From Pleurodeles waltl (Eukaryota > Chordata > Amphibia > Caudata > Salamandridae): DNA of 64,000 nucleotides. Within the stretch, counting starts at the first letter, position 1. Every line of letters starts with the position of its first letter. The notes under the pieces were generated by a model. The model saw nothing but the letters and a program-made list of their open reading frames with translations, made no database searches and was not told the origin of the DNA. The stretch is taken from NCBI RefSeq assembly GCF_031143425.1, contig NC_090444.1, positions 62,181,533 to 62,245,532 of the forward strand. Reading direction: 5' to 3'. The position numbers and the translations under genes were made by a program. This document shows, piece by piece, positions 43,901 to 56,478 of this stretch.

Positions 43901-44620
43901 TCTTTTGTGTTTTGTGCAGGAAGGGGCCCCCATCTGCATAAAAACATTCCTGCCTACAATGCAGGCACCTTTGCAACATGGCACAAGGGTGCCTGGGTTG
44001 GTGCTAGGCAGCCAAAAGAGAGTCGGCGCTAGAAAAAGCCAGGAATGTGCTGTATAATTTTAAATATGGCACATCCCTGCCCTTTCCCTCTCGCGAATGG
44101 CAGAGCAGCGAGCTGGCTTACTGTGTTGCGCTGTGTGAAAGTTTGTTCAATAGACCCCTAAGTTTGTTTCTCTTCAGCGTAAGGAATTCCATGACTGATG
44201 GGTAGCAGTAAACATTCTTGGGTTCAGGGTATGCAGCATTCTACTCTATTAGGTTCCAGGAGTAAAACAATTTCTTAGTTTTGCAGCTCCGCTGTCGCCA
44301 AACAGCCATTCTCTGTAGCTGCTACTCAGTGGTGCAAATCTCTCTCAAGAGCGGTTTACTGTTTACCAGACCTTTTGGCCTTTTAAATACTTACTGTTTT
44401 TTAAATTGGCCTTTTTATGCAAAATCATCTATCAATAAGCTGTTGTGATCTTCCTCTGGGTTTTTAATTTTCGGATTGTCTTTTATTTCTTTTTCCATAC
44501 TTATTTATATTTATTGATGTTCTCATTTCTCTTATTTTGCTTCTGTAGAGTGACAGTGTCCACTTGCCCTTGAGATAGGGTGCACTTAGTGTCTGCATAA
44601 ATAAACATTCAAAAACGACC
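43901..44620. other. Unassigned DNA before the tandem array
   Basis: AT-rich, with no recognisable gene. It may be a diverged leading edge of the array, but I could not align it. Confidence 0.4.
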
Positions 44621-44867
44621 TAACACAATCTAACGGACGTGTATGTACAGTATACATAAACATCATCTGACATACATATCATGTCTTTAATGTTGAAATG
44701 TCTTCCCATTGAGTGGAGTTTTCTCTTACTAAGTCCAAAGGGCCAATATTTTGCTAGACAACATTTGGGATCTAATATTCACATCAGATTATTTTCTGCT
44801 ATCAGGCAGTTATGGGATCCCCATTGGCCCTCTTATCTATTTAAATTTGTTTTCTGCCAGGTGGCAG

Positions 44868-45119
44868 TCTCTACACCTGTTGCCGTGGAAATTTACAGCA
44901 AAACAGATGCTCATTATGACATCACAATTCCAGGCCAGAGGTGGACTTCAAGGCGCTTCAGCCTTACTTATTCATTGATCTTTGTGCCTAGCAAGAGTGC
45001 CAGGCGCACAGACTTTGAGCAGTCTCAGACACTGTCATGCACCTCTTACGGACATAGACAGGTTGTGCCAATGACGATGTATAGAAGAAGATGTTCCTCA
45101 GATATCTACCGGCAAATAG
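44868..45119 (+). other. Exon-like segment in monomer A1 (84 codons, phase 1-1)
   Basis: A pyrimidine-rich stretch ending TTTTCTGCCAGGTGGCAG precedes the segment, and ATAG followed by GTACGC closes it, so acceptor and donor consensus are both present. The length is 252 bp, a multiple of three, and both boundaries fall in phase 1, the kind of exon that can be duplicated without shifting a frame. The reading STPVAVEIYSKTDAHYDITI continues to SSDIYRQI and is open throughout. I do not recognise the peptide. The differences between A copies are mostly amino-acid changing, which argues against present constraint. It may be a duplicated exon of an unknown gene, a pseudo-exon, or chance. Confidence 0.4.
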
Positions 45120-47750
45120 GTACGCATGGTAAGGCGTAGGGGATTGTGTGAGCCTGGCATGGGTCCATTTGAAGCCTGATCCACTTCAAGCTTAAGGAGC
45201 CTTAGTTAGACAGACAACAGCACTACCTCTCAGGCTCAGAGAGTTGGTTTCATGGTTTGCATCTAGGATCCTGCTCTGCAAGCACCTCTCTCTTTGCTGA
45301 TGCTTGCCTGCTGCCTCCCTTTGGATGCTGCGGAGTTCTCAGCTTCTGGAATTATTGACATATGTCTCTCTTTTGCATACTGTAGGCTCCTTGCATAGAA
45401 TCCTCACGGTCGCACACTCTGGGTGCCTAACTTTGTTTGGACAAGGATGTACTTTTCTGAGTGGTGAATGTGGAAGGCACGGAATCTTGCCGTGTGTTCT
45501 AGAAATTGAAAATATTTACTAGGCCAGGGGTTGTTCAGGTGCAGATCCAAGTCAAGCTTCATGGTGTGAAACAGCTAAGAGGCTGCCATATTAGGATGTG
45601 CCCTACAATGTTAAATCACCTCCAAAGTAGAACTTGCGCTTCTCAGCGAGTATGCTAGACTTTCTGGTGAATATTCCTGCAAATCCAGAAATCACTGATA
45701 GGCGTTAAAAGAGGAGTGACGCACTTCTCACCAACTGTGTAAAGTACCAAATAGGAAAGGGAGAGTGTCCATTATTATGACATTTTCAAAAAAGCAATGT
45801 GGACTGAATAATAATGGTTAGGTCCTAATAGGTCTTTAAGGACCACTTTGGAAAGTAATTGATAGATTTTAACCATCGTCCCTAGGAGAAATTAAGAGCA
45901 CCTTTGTGCATTGAAACCACAGAGTGCAAGGTGCATTGGTTAAAGCGTGGTAATCTAAAAATCCCATTTAAAATCTCTAATCACCTTTTCCCCATATATA
46001 TCTAGACCTCGTTTTGCTCCTTTAGCCTCTCTCTTACTCTCCTTTTTCTCCTTCGTCTCCTAACCTCTGCCCCCCGTGTCTCTCCCACCTTTACATCCAC
46101 AATTCCTTTCTGTTTGTCGCTGCATCTATCTTCCCTTTCTCTCCTGTTCTCGCGCTTGCTTTTAAATTTTATTGTATATTCTTTCTCTCACTCTCCTCAT
46201 TTTCTGGAACCTCTTTCCTATATCTTCTTTCTACTTCCCAATCATTTTTATCCTCCTCTTTCTATCACCCTCCCCCCAGATCATGCACACAATCTTATGG
46301 TGTTGTATGTTCAGCTGACATAAATATCATGTCCTAATTACTGAAATGTCTTTCCGTTGAGTGTAGGATTTCCTTTATTGAATCCAAAGAGCTGATATTT
46401 TGGTAGAAGACATTTAGGACCCAATATTCATGTCAGAAGATGTTCTGCTACCAAACTTGTCATCGATCCTCATTGGTCTCTTTTCCTATTGTGATTTGTA
46501 TTATGACAAGTGGGAGTATTAATCTCTTCCAGTCTCTACTCCTGTTGCCATGGAAATGACAGCACAGCAGATGCTCATTATGGCATCAGGTTTTCAGGCA
46601 ATAGGTGGACTTCATGACACTTCAGCCTTACTTATTCTTTGATCTTGCCTAGAGTCAGTGCCAGGGGCATGGACTTTAAGCAGCTTCAGATACTAGCATG
46701 CTCCCCTTACATTTACAGAAAGGTTGTGCCTGTGATGCTGTTTATAAGGAGACCTTGTCAGACATCCATCAGGAAACAGCAGGCATAGTAAAGGGTATGT
46801 GATTGTGGGAGCCTTGGATGGGTCTATTTGAGGCCTCTGACCTGGGTGAGGACACTAGTTCCATATTGAGCCAGGGGAAGCCTCAGATAGACAGACAGCA
46901 GTACTCTCTCTCAGGCTCAGAGTGTTGGTTTCACAGTTTGCATCTAGGACCCCACTTTGAGATGACCTCTCTTATAGCTGCTGCTTGCATTCCTCCCCCA
47001 GTTTGGATGCTGTGGAATTCTCAACTTTAGGAATAATGGACATTCTTCTATTTTTTTGCATGCAGTTGACTTCTTGCCTAGAATTCTTGTGGTCACACCC
47101 TCTGGGTGCCTAACGTTGCTTGGACAAGCATAGCCATCTCTGAGTGGTCAATGTGAAAAGCATGGATGATTGCTATGACTTCTAGAAATGGAAATTATTG
47201 ATTTGTCTAGGGATTTTTCAGCTGGCGATAAAGGTCAGGCTTCATGGTATGAAACATTTAAGAGGCTGCCATATTTGAACATGCAATACAAAGTCAGATC
47301 ACCTTCAAAATAGAAGTTGCACTTCTCAGCAAGTATGCTATACTTTCTGGAGTCTATGCCAGCAAATCTAGACATGGCTCATACACATTAAAATAGACAG
47401 CATCAGTACTTCTCACCAACTGCATATAGTAGCAAATAATGGAGACTCGAAGGGGGTGGGCGTAATTAAGCAATTAAAAAAAAAAACAATGTGAAACTAC
47501 CTAACACAATCTAATGGAGGTGTATGTACATTATACAGAAACATCATCTGAAATAAATATCATGTCTTAAATATTGAAATCTCTTCCCATTGAGTGTAGT
47601 TTTCTCTTACCAAGTCCAAAGGGCCAATATTTTTCTAGACAACATTTGGGGATCTAATATTCACATCAGATGATTTTCTGCTATCAAGCCTGTTATGGGA
47701 TCCCCATTGGCCCCCTTATCTATTTAAATTAGTTTTCTGCCAGGTGGCAG

Positions 47751-48002
47751 TCTCTACACCTGTTGCCGTGGAAATTTACAGCACAACAGATGCTCACTAT
47801 GACATCACAATTCCAGGCCAGAGGTGCACTTCGTGGCACTTCAGCCTTACTTATTCATTGATCTTTGTGCCTAGCAAGAATGCCAGGTGCACAGACTTTG
47901 AGCAGTCTCAGACACTGTCATGCACCTCTTACGGACATAGACAGATTGTGCCAATGACGATGTATAGAAGAAGACGTTCCTCAGATATCTACCGGCAAAT
48001 AG
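47751..48002 (+). other. Exon-like segment in monomer A2
   Basis: Same boundaries as in A1, with donor ATAG|GTAGGC, a slightly better match than in A1. The frame is open over 84 codons. Replacements against A1 include K to T, W to C, R to W and C to R. The acceptor stretch reads AGTTTTCTGCCAGGTGGCAG. Confidence 0.4.
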
Positions 48003-50630
48003 GTAGGCATGGTAAGGCATAGGGGATTGTGTGAGCCTGGCATGGGTCCATTTGAAGCCTGATCCACTTCCAGCTTAAGGGGCCTTTGATAGATGGACAA
48101 CAGCACTACCTGTCAGGCTCAGAGTGTTGGTTTCATGGTTTGCATCTAGGATCCTGCTCTGCGATCACCTCTCTCTTTGATGATGCTTGCCTGCTGCCTC
48201 CCTTTGGATGCTCCGTAGTTCTCAGCTTCCGGAATTATTGACATGCCTCTTTTGCATACAGTAGGCTCCTTGCATAGAATCCTCAAGGTGGCACACTCTG
48301 GGTGCCTAACTTTGTTTGGACAAGGATGTACTTTTCTGAGTGGTGAATGTGGAAGGCACAGAATTTTTCCATGTGTTCTAGAAATGGAAAATATTTACTA
48401 GGCCGGGGGTTGTTCAGGTGCAGATCCAAGTCAAGTTTCATGGTATGAAACAGTTAAGAGGCTGCCATATTAGGATGGGCCCTACAATGTTAAATCACCT
48501 CCAAAATAGAACTTGCGCTTCTCAGCGAGTATGCTAGACTTTCTGGTGAATATACCAGCAAATCCAGAAATCACTGATATGCGTTAAAGGAGACCTGCAC
48601 CACTTCTCACCAACTGCATATAGTACCAAATAGGAAAAAGGGGGGTGTCCTTTAGTAAGCAATTTTCAAAAAAGCAATGTGGACTGAATAATAATGGTTA
48701 GGTCTTAGTAGGACTTTAAAGACCACTTTGGAAGGTGATTTATAGATTTTAATCATCATCCCTAGCAGAAATCAAGAGCAACTTTGTGCATTGAAACCAC
48801 AGAGTGCAAGGTGCATTGGTTAAAGCGTGGTAATCTAAAAATCCCATTTAAAATCTCTAATCACCTTTTCCCCACATATATCTAGACCTCGTTTTGCTCC
48901 TTTAGGCTCTCTCATACTCTCCTTCTTCTCCCTCATCTTCCTAACCTCTGTCCTCCGTGTCTCTCCCACCTTTACCTCCACAATCCCTTTCTGTTTGTCG
49001 CTGCATCTATCTTCCCTTTCTCACCTGTTCTCTCGCTTGCTTTTTAATTTTATTGTATATCCTTTCTCTCCCTCTCCTCATTTTCTGGAACCTCTTTCCT
49101 TTATCTCCTTCCTACTTCCCAAACTTTTTTATCCTCCTCTTTCTATCACCCTCCTCCCAGATCATGCACACAATCTTATGGTGTTGTATGTTCAGCTGAC
49201 ATAAGTATCATGTCCTAAGTACTGAAATGTCTTTCCGTTGAGTGTAGGATTTCCCTTATTGAATCCAAAGAGCTGATATTTTGGTAGACAACATTTAGGA
49301 CCCAATATTCATGTCAGAAGATGTTCTGCTACCAAACTTGTCATCAGTCCTCATTGGTCTCTTTTCCTATTGTGATTTGTCTTATGACAAGTGGGAGTTT
49401 TAATCTCTTCCAGTCTCTACTCCTGTTGCCATGGAAATGACAGCACAGCGGATGCTCATTATGGCATCAGGTTTTCAGGCAATAGGTGGACTCCATGACA
49501 CTTCAGCCTTACTTATTCTCTGATCTTGCCTAGAGTCAGTGCCAAGGGGCATGGACTTTAAGCAGTTTCAGACACTGGCATGCTCCCCTTACATTTACAG
49601 AAAGGTTCTGCCTGTGATGCTGTTTATAAGGAGACCTTGTCAGACATCCATCAGGAAACAGCAGGCATAGTAAGGGGTAGGGGATTGTGGGAGCCTCAGA
49701 AGGGTCTATTTGAGGCCTCTGACCTGGGTGAGGACACTAGTTCCATATTGAGCCAGGGGAAGCCTCAGATAGACAGACAGCAGCACTCTCTCTCAGGCTC
49801 AGAGTGTTGGTTTCACGGTTTGCATCTAGGACCCCACTTTGAGATGACCTCTCTCCTAGCTGCTGCTTGCATTCTTCCCCCAGTTTGGATGCTGTGGAAT
49901 TCTCAACTTTAGGAATAATGGACAATCTTCTCTTTTTCTGCATGCAGTTTACTTCTTGCCTAGAATTCTTGTGGTCACACCCTCTGGGTGCCTAACGTTG
50001 CTTGGACAAGCATAGCCCTCTCTGAGTGGTCAATGTGAAAAGCATGGATGATTGCTATGACTTCTAGAAATGGAAATTATTGATTTGTCTAGGGATTTTT
50101 CAGCTGGCGATAAAGGTCAGGCTTCATGGTATGAAACATTTAAGAGGCTGCCATATTTGAACGTACAATACAAAGTCGGATCACCTTCAAAATAGAAGTT
50201 GCACTTCTCAGCAAGTATGCTCTACTTTCTGGACTCTATGCCAGCAAATCTAGACATGGCTCATATACATTAAAATAGACAGCATCAGTACTTCTCACCA
50301 ACTGCATATAGTAGCAAATAATGGAGACTCGGAGGGGGTGGGCATCATTAAGCAATTAAAAAAAAAACAATGTGAAACTACCTAACACAATCTAATGGAG
50401 GTGTATGTGCATTATACAGAAACATCATCTGAAATAAATATCATGTCTTAAATATTGAAATCGCTTCCCATTGAGTGTAGTTTTCTCTTACCAAGTCCAA
50501 AGGGCCAATATTTTGCTAGACAACATTTGGGATCTAATATTCACATCAGATTATTTTCTGCTATCAAGCCTGTTATGGGATCCCCACTGGCCCCCTTATC
50601 TATTTAAATTTGTTTTCTGCCAGGTGGCAG

Positions 50631-50882
50631 TCTCTACACCTGTTGCCGTGGAAATTTACAGCACAACAGATGCTCATTATGACATCACAATTCCAGGCCA
50701 CAGGTGCACTTCATGGCGCTTCAGCCTTACTTATTCATTGATATTTGTGCCTAGCAAGAGTGCCAGGCGCACAGACTTTGAGCAGTCTCAGACACTGTCA
50801 TGCACCTCTTACGGATATAGACAGATTGTGCCAATGACGATGTATAGAAGAAGACCTTCCTCAGATATCTACCAGCAAACAG
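50631..50882 (+). other. Exon-like segment in monomer A3
   Basis: Same 252-bp segment, with donor ACAG|GTAGGC, the best splice match of the three. Against A1 I count about nine replacement and one silent difference by eye. The frame is still open. The matching places in B monomers (from 46533 in B1) keep the acceptor TTCCAG|TCTCTAC but have lost the frame. Confidence 0.4.
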
Positions 50883-53145
50883 GTAGGCATGGTAAGGCGT
50901 AGGGGACTGTGTGAGCCTGGCATGGGTCCATTTCAAGCCTGATCCACTTCCAGCTTAAGGAGCCTTTGATAGACAGACAACAGCACTACCTCTCAGGCTC
51001 AGAGTGTTAGTTTCATGGTTTGCATCTAGGATCCTGCTCTGCGATCAGCTCTCTCTTTGGTGATGCTTGCCTACTGCCTCCCTTTGGATGCTGTGGAGTT
51101 CTCAGCTTCCGGAATTATTGACATATGTCTCTCTTTTGTATACAGTAGGCTCCTTGCATAGAATCCTCACGGTCGCACACTCTGGGTGCCTAACTTTGGA
51201 CAAGGATGTACTTTTCTGAGTGGTGAATGTGGAAGGCACAGAATCTTTCCATATGTTCTAGAAATTGAAAATATTTACTAGGCTGGGGGTTGTTCAGGTG
51301 CGGATCTAAGTCAAGTTTCATGGTATGAAACAGTTAAGAGGCTGCCATATTAGGATGGGCCTAACAATGTTAAACCACCTCCAAAATAGAACTCGCGCTT
51401 CTCAGCGAGTATGCTAGACTTTCTGGTGAATATACCTACAAATCCAGAAATGACTGATAGCCGTTAAAAGAGAAGTGATGCACTTCTCACCAACTGCGTA
51501 TAGTACCAAATAGGAAAAGGGGGGTGCCCATTACTAACCAATTTTCAAAAAAGCAATGTGGACTGAATAATAATGGTTAGGTTTTAAGAGGTCTTTAAAG
51601 ACCACTTTGGAAGGTGATTTATAGATTTTAACCATCATCCCTAGGAGAAATTAAGAGCACTGTTGTGCATTGAAACCACAGAGTGCAAGGTGCATTGGTT
51701 AAAGCGTGGTAATCTAAAAATCCCATTTAAAATCTCTAATCACCTTTTCCCCACATAAATCTAGACCTCGTTTTGCTCCTTTAGGCTCTCTCTTACTCTC
51801 CTTCTTCTCCTTCGTCTCCTAACCTCTGTCCCCCGTGTCTCTCTCACCTTTACATCCACAATCCCTTTCTGGATCTATCTTCCCTTTCTCTCCTGTTCTC
51901 GCGCTTGCTTTTTAATTCTATTGTATATTCTTTCTCTCCCTCTCCCCATTTTCTGGAACCTCTTTTCTCTGTCTCCTTCCTACTTCCCAATCTTTTTTAT
52001 CCTCCTCTTTCTATCACCCTCCTCCCAGGTCATGCACACAATCTCATGGTGTTGTATGTTCAGCTGACATAAATATCATGTCCTAAGTACTGAAATGTCT
52101 TCCCGTTGAGTGTAGGATTTCCCTTATTGAATCCAAAGAGCTGATATTTTGGTAGATAACATTTAGGACCCAATATTCATGCCAGAAGATGTTCTGCTAC
52201 CAAACTTGTCATCAGTCCTCATTGGTCTCTTTTCCTATTGTGATTTGTCTTATGACAAGTGGGTGTATTAATCTCTTCCAGTCTCTACTCCTGTTGCCAT
52301 GGAAATGACAGCACAGCGGATGCTCATTATGGCATCAGGTTTTCAGGCAATAGGTGGACTCCATGACACTTCAGCCTTACTTATTCTTTGATCTTGCCTA
52401 GAGTCAGTGCCAGGGGCATGGACTTTAAGCAGTTTTAGATACTAGCATGCTCCCCTTACATTTACAGAAAGGTTGTGCCTGGGATGCTGTTTATAAGGAG
52501 ACCTTGTCAGACATCCATCAGGAAACAGCAGCCATAGTAAAGGGTATGTGATTGTGGGAGCCTCGGATGTGACTATTTGAGGCCTCTGACCTAGGTGAGG
52601 ACACTAGTTCCATCTCGAGCCAGAGGAAGCCTTGGATGGGTAGGCAGCAGCACTGCCTCTAAGGCTCAGAGTATGGTTTCATGGTTTGCATCTAGGATTG
52701 TGCTTTGTGATGACCTCTCTTTGATGCTGCTTGCATTCTTCCTTCAGTTTGGATGCTGTGGAGTTCACAATTTATGGAACTGTGGACATTCCTCTCTTTT
52801 GCATCCAGTAGACTTCTTGCAGTCTTCAAGGTTGCATCCTCTGGATGCCTAGTGTTCCTTGACACGCATCTGCTGTTCTGAGAGGTGAATCTGGAAAGCA
52901 TGGAAGCTTGCCATGTGTTCTAGGAACTGAAAATATTTACTAGCCCCAGGGAATGTTGAGGTGCATGTAAAAGTCAGGCTTCATAGTGTGAAACAGTTAC
53001 GAGTCTGCCATTTTTAAACACTACAAAGTCAAATCACCTCCAAAATAGAACTTGCACTCCTCATCAAGCATGCTATACTTTCAGGTGACTATCAGCAAAT
53101 CTAGACATGACTGATATGTGCTAAAAGAGAAGGCGTCAGCCCTCC

Positions 53146-53492
53146 TCCCCGACCAGTGCTTAATTTGTAAATAAAAAGGTGCTGGTGTCCAAAGCCCTCT
53201 TCTTAAACACCCAGCTGCTGCAATTAAATGTGGAAACACAGAATACTGAGGCGGCGTAATCCTGAAGCCATCTCGGACCTCTTCAATCCATTTAAAGCCA
53301 CTCCCTGCCCCTTCAGCTCACTCTTGCAGCTTTCTACTTTCTCCCTTTGTGACGTTTTTTTGTTTTTCCCTTCATCCGTCTTTCCCATGTGTGTCTTTTA
53401 CTCTCAGCAAATGCTTGAGGCAGAAGAATAAGCCCCGGCCCTGAAAAATAAGCACCGGAAGCAACAAGCACAAATTAAGCACTGTCCCCGAC
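53146..53492. mobile_element. hAT-type MITE, 331 bp, 8-bp target duplication TCCCCGAC
   Basis: The element is 53154-53484. Terminal inverted repeats are CAGTGCTTAATTTGT at both ends. TCCCCGAC flanks it at 53146-53153 and 53485-53492. An 8-bp duplication and CAGTG ends are hAT hallmarks. It sits inside the last B monomer; B1 and B2 at the matching place have no insertion. No transposase frame. Confidence 0.92.
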
Positions 53493-54027
53493 TGCATATA
53501 GTAGCAAATAGAAAATGGGGGGGGGGGTCTGTTGTTAAGCATTTCTTCAAAAAGCCACATAGAGCAAGTAACATTCTTTATATGTTAAAAGGACTTGAGA
53601 AACCACTTTGAAGGTGATTTATGGATTTTACACTAAGTTCTCTTCTAGAAAATAACTGAAAAATTGTGCATTGAAATCATAGAGGGCAAGGCATACTGTT
53701 CGAAACATTTTAAGCTAAAGATCCCACTTAAAAAACTCTAATCACCTTTTCTTCATGTAGCTAGATCTCATTTTGCTCCCTAGGGGTCCCTCTTACTCTT
53801 TCTCTTCCCCCATCTCCTAATCCCTGTCTCCTCTGGCTCTCCCGCCTTTTTTCTGCACTTCCCCTTTCTTTTTGCTGATTCATCTGTCCATCCTCCGTTC
53901 CCTGTTCTCTCACTTGTGGTTTCCATTAACTCTACATTCTTTCTATCTCTCTCCTTCCCAGTCTTAGACGGCTTGCTTTAGCCGCATCCTTCACAGACCA
54001 TGTATAGAAGCTGAAACTGTTTCATGG

Positions 54028-54412
54028 CTGTGCAAGGCCAGGAGCAGCAGCTGCTACCTCGAAACTGTGCAAGGCCAGGAGCAGTAGCTGCTACATGGAT
54101 GCTGTGCAAGGCCAGGAGCAGCAGCTGTTACCTAGACACTGTGCAAGGCCAGGAGCAGCGGCTGCTACCTGGACACTGCAAGGAGGCCAGGACCAGCGGC
54201 TGCTACCTGGACACTGTGCAAGGAGGCCAGGAGCAGAAGCAGGTACCTGGACACTGTGCAAGGCCAGGAGCAGCAGCTGCTACCTAGACACTGTGCAAGG
54301 CCAGGAGCAGTAGTTGCTACCTGGACACTGTGCAAGGCCAGGAGCAGTAGCTGCTACCTGGGCACTGTGCAAGGCCAAGAGCAGCAGCTGCTACCTACAC
54401 ACTGTGCAAAGA
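54028..54412. repeat. Minisatellite, unit about 37 bp, about ten copies
   Basis: Units of the type CTGTGCAAGGCCAGGAGCAG followed by CAGCTGCTACCTGGACA recur with spacings of about 37 bp. One or two units carry a 3-bp AGG insertion (about 54180 and 54220). It lies just beyond the tandem array. The open frames through it follow from the repeat. Confidence 0.93.
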
Positions 54413-56346
54413 TACTATCTAGTTATCTGAGACACTTTACTAACATTCCAATGTCACTGTGAGCCCCTGAAAGTTCAAGCTTAGGCAGCTGGATAAATAA
54501 ACAAAATGATCACAGTAGCCTGGACCTGACGGGCAAGCACTTTTTTTGTGGAAGTACACAAATTGTGCCCAATCAAAACATATTTGTGGCTTCCAACATG
54601 TGGGCAGAGCTAAAGCCCCTCTCTGGAGATGCTCACACAATTGTTTGACATCAGCTGCCAGACTATAAAAACTAGAGCGCGCTGATGAGAACTACGCACC
54701 ACCGTCCCTTAACAGCTATAGGCACTCTTTAACACTTCTACTCTCCCAGTTTAATTTGCCTTGTTTCTAGTTTAAAATATCGACCACTCTTGTTCTCTTT
54801 CCGTATCTATCTTTCGCTGTCATGTGTTACATTCTTTCATTGCTTCCTTCTGATTTGCTCCTGATTTTAATAAATCTGCCTCTCTTCCTCCCTCTGTACT
54901 TATCTTCTTTTTCGATATTTGTCTTTTCCATGTATTTCTGTGTAAGTGTCCCCCTCTAGCTTGCTCCCTCTGTATCTTGTCACATTGGTGTTCTCTCACT
55001 TCACTCTAACTTCTTGTTGGCTGCCCCAACCCCCTCTTCTCTGGGTACGGGCACACTTTGGGTATAATATATGTTGAGCAGAGCCTTTTGCCCTGATAGT
55101 CGAAAAAATAGAACACGTCTAGTTGCAGATCACTGAACACACAGGTGGAAAACACAGACTCAGTCAAGCTAAGAGAGAAAATGGCAGCATGATACAGCTG
55201 CCCACACACTGTGGGGGACCTTTAAGCCCACACATTTTCTGGAACCTCTAAGGTGGCCAGTATCTTTTCCAGCTTGGGAATTACCTGTGGTGTGAGTCTC
55301 ACAAGCTCTCATTCAGGGGACTGTGAATAAGCATCCAAGCCATCAAGAGATACCCTACATTGGACAAGTTGCAAACTTTGCACTCTGGCTTCACTCTGCG
55401 GAGCCTATAGTCTCGTCGCCTTGTCCTGTGGCTTGAGAGACCATGTGCCTGTCCATTGTCTCCTCACTATCTTACCCACCCCAGGAATCATATCCTTTCT
55501 TGGATTCAGTCTTGATGTCTCCTCAGCACCAGCTGCACAGCCCTCTGAGCCAGGTGTTCAAGCATGGCGATGCAAGTCCCATGCAGTAGAAATCTGTCTT
55601 TATTAGGATGACTAGCTCCAGATAAACGTTTGTGATCCCTTGAAGACTTGTCATGGGTTTGGATGTTTAATGTGACTCTTCCTGCTTTGAGATTATTCCA
55701 TTTGTGGCCCTGTTGAGTTTGCATGGCCGCGTGCACGTCCTCCTCAGATTGGGGGCCCTGCACAGTCCATTCTTGGATGATGGCTTTCGGCTTGAGTAGA
55801 TTAGGTTATCATCACTGCCATTTAGGACACTTGTGCAGCTACCCCTTACCCCTCTGATAGCACCTTTCAATATAATTCCTATCTCCTGGAGTCTCTAGTA
55901 CAGGGAAAGATTTACCGCCTGCTGACTTGTATTTTGGAGAAAAAAACAAGATATGTTGATGAGCAGAATTTATTTATTGAGAGTTTTACAAAAGCTCTTT
56001 AGAGTCTTAGAAGAAGCAAGAGTATATTGAGGAACACGAGGCAAGGGAGGATGGTCCTATTGGAGGGGCATCATCCATATGGGATCTTCTTTGATTGCGA
56101 CCCTTAAACAGCGAGAAGTGCTATTGCAAGGCAGGTGTAAGAGTGTTCTGAATTGTAAGTAGTTAGGTGCAGATCTCAGGGATGGGTTTGTGGCATTCTG
56201 CTGTTTAGAACCCTACACTTCCAAGGATATGCCCTGGAGTTCTGGCCACCATTTTACGCTTTTAAGTGCTAGCTATAGGAACATAGATTATGTTCTGTCA
56301 TACAAACCCTGCATTCTGTCTTGCATGCATGATATATTCTGAATAC
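54413..56346. other. Unassigned DNA
   Basis: No gene or element is recognised in about 1.9 kb. The stretch 54720-55010 is pyrimidine-rich. Confidence 0.4.
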
Positions 56347-56478
56347 TAAGGGCCTGATTTAGATATGGGCGAACTCTAAATTACATTTTGTCCCATGGGA
56401 TTTACATTTCTATGGACGGGATATCCATCAGCGTTGTGATGGAGTAACTCTTCCGCCAATATCAAAATCAGGCTATAA
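56347..56478. mobile_element. Small palindromic MITE, 126 bp, TSD TAA
   Basis: The element is 56350-56475. The left end is GGGCCTGATTTAGATAT; the right end inverted is TAGCCTGATTTTGATAT. TAA flanks both sides. No coding capacity. The 3-bp TAA duplication fits a Harbinger-type element. Confidence 0.7.

Larger units (their letters stand above)
44621..53985. repeat. Higher-order tandem array of alternating monomers A and B (period 2,881 bp)
   Basis: The marker TAACACAATCTAA begins at 44621, 47502 and 50383, spacings of exactly 2,881 both times. Each period has an A monomer (about 1.68 kb) and a shorter, diverged B monomer (about 1.2 kb). They share the same order of blocks: ATCATGTC, CCATTGAGTG or CCGTTGAGTG, TCTCTACACCTGTTGCC or TCTCTACTCCTGTTGCC, then AGGCTGCCATATT. 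B1 and B2 stop at an A run (about 47477 and 50357) where the next A starts. The last B (from about 52056) runs on into the distal CT-rich part, so B1 and B2 look trimmed by unequal crossing over. A copies differ from each other by only a few per cent. Confidence 0.9.

Noticed and set aside
54024..54462. Repeat-protein-like frames (CARPGAAAAT type)
   Set aside because: They are translations of a 37-bp minisatellite. Since 37 is not a multiple of three, the same peptide appears in successive frames.
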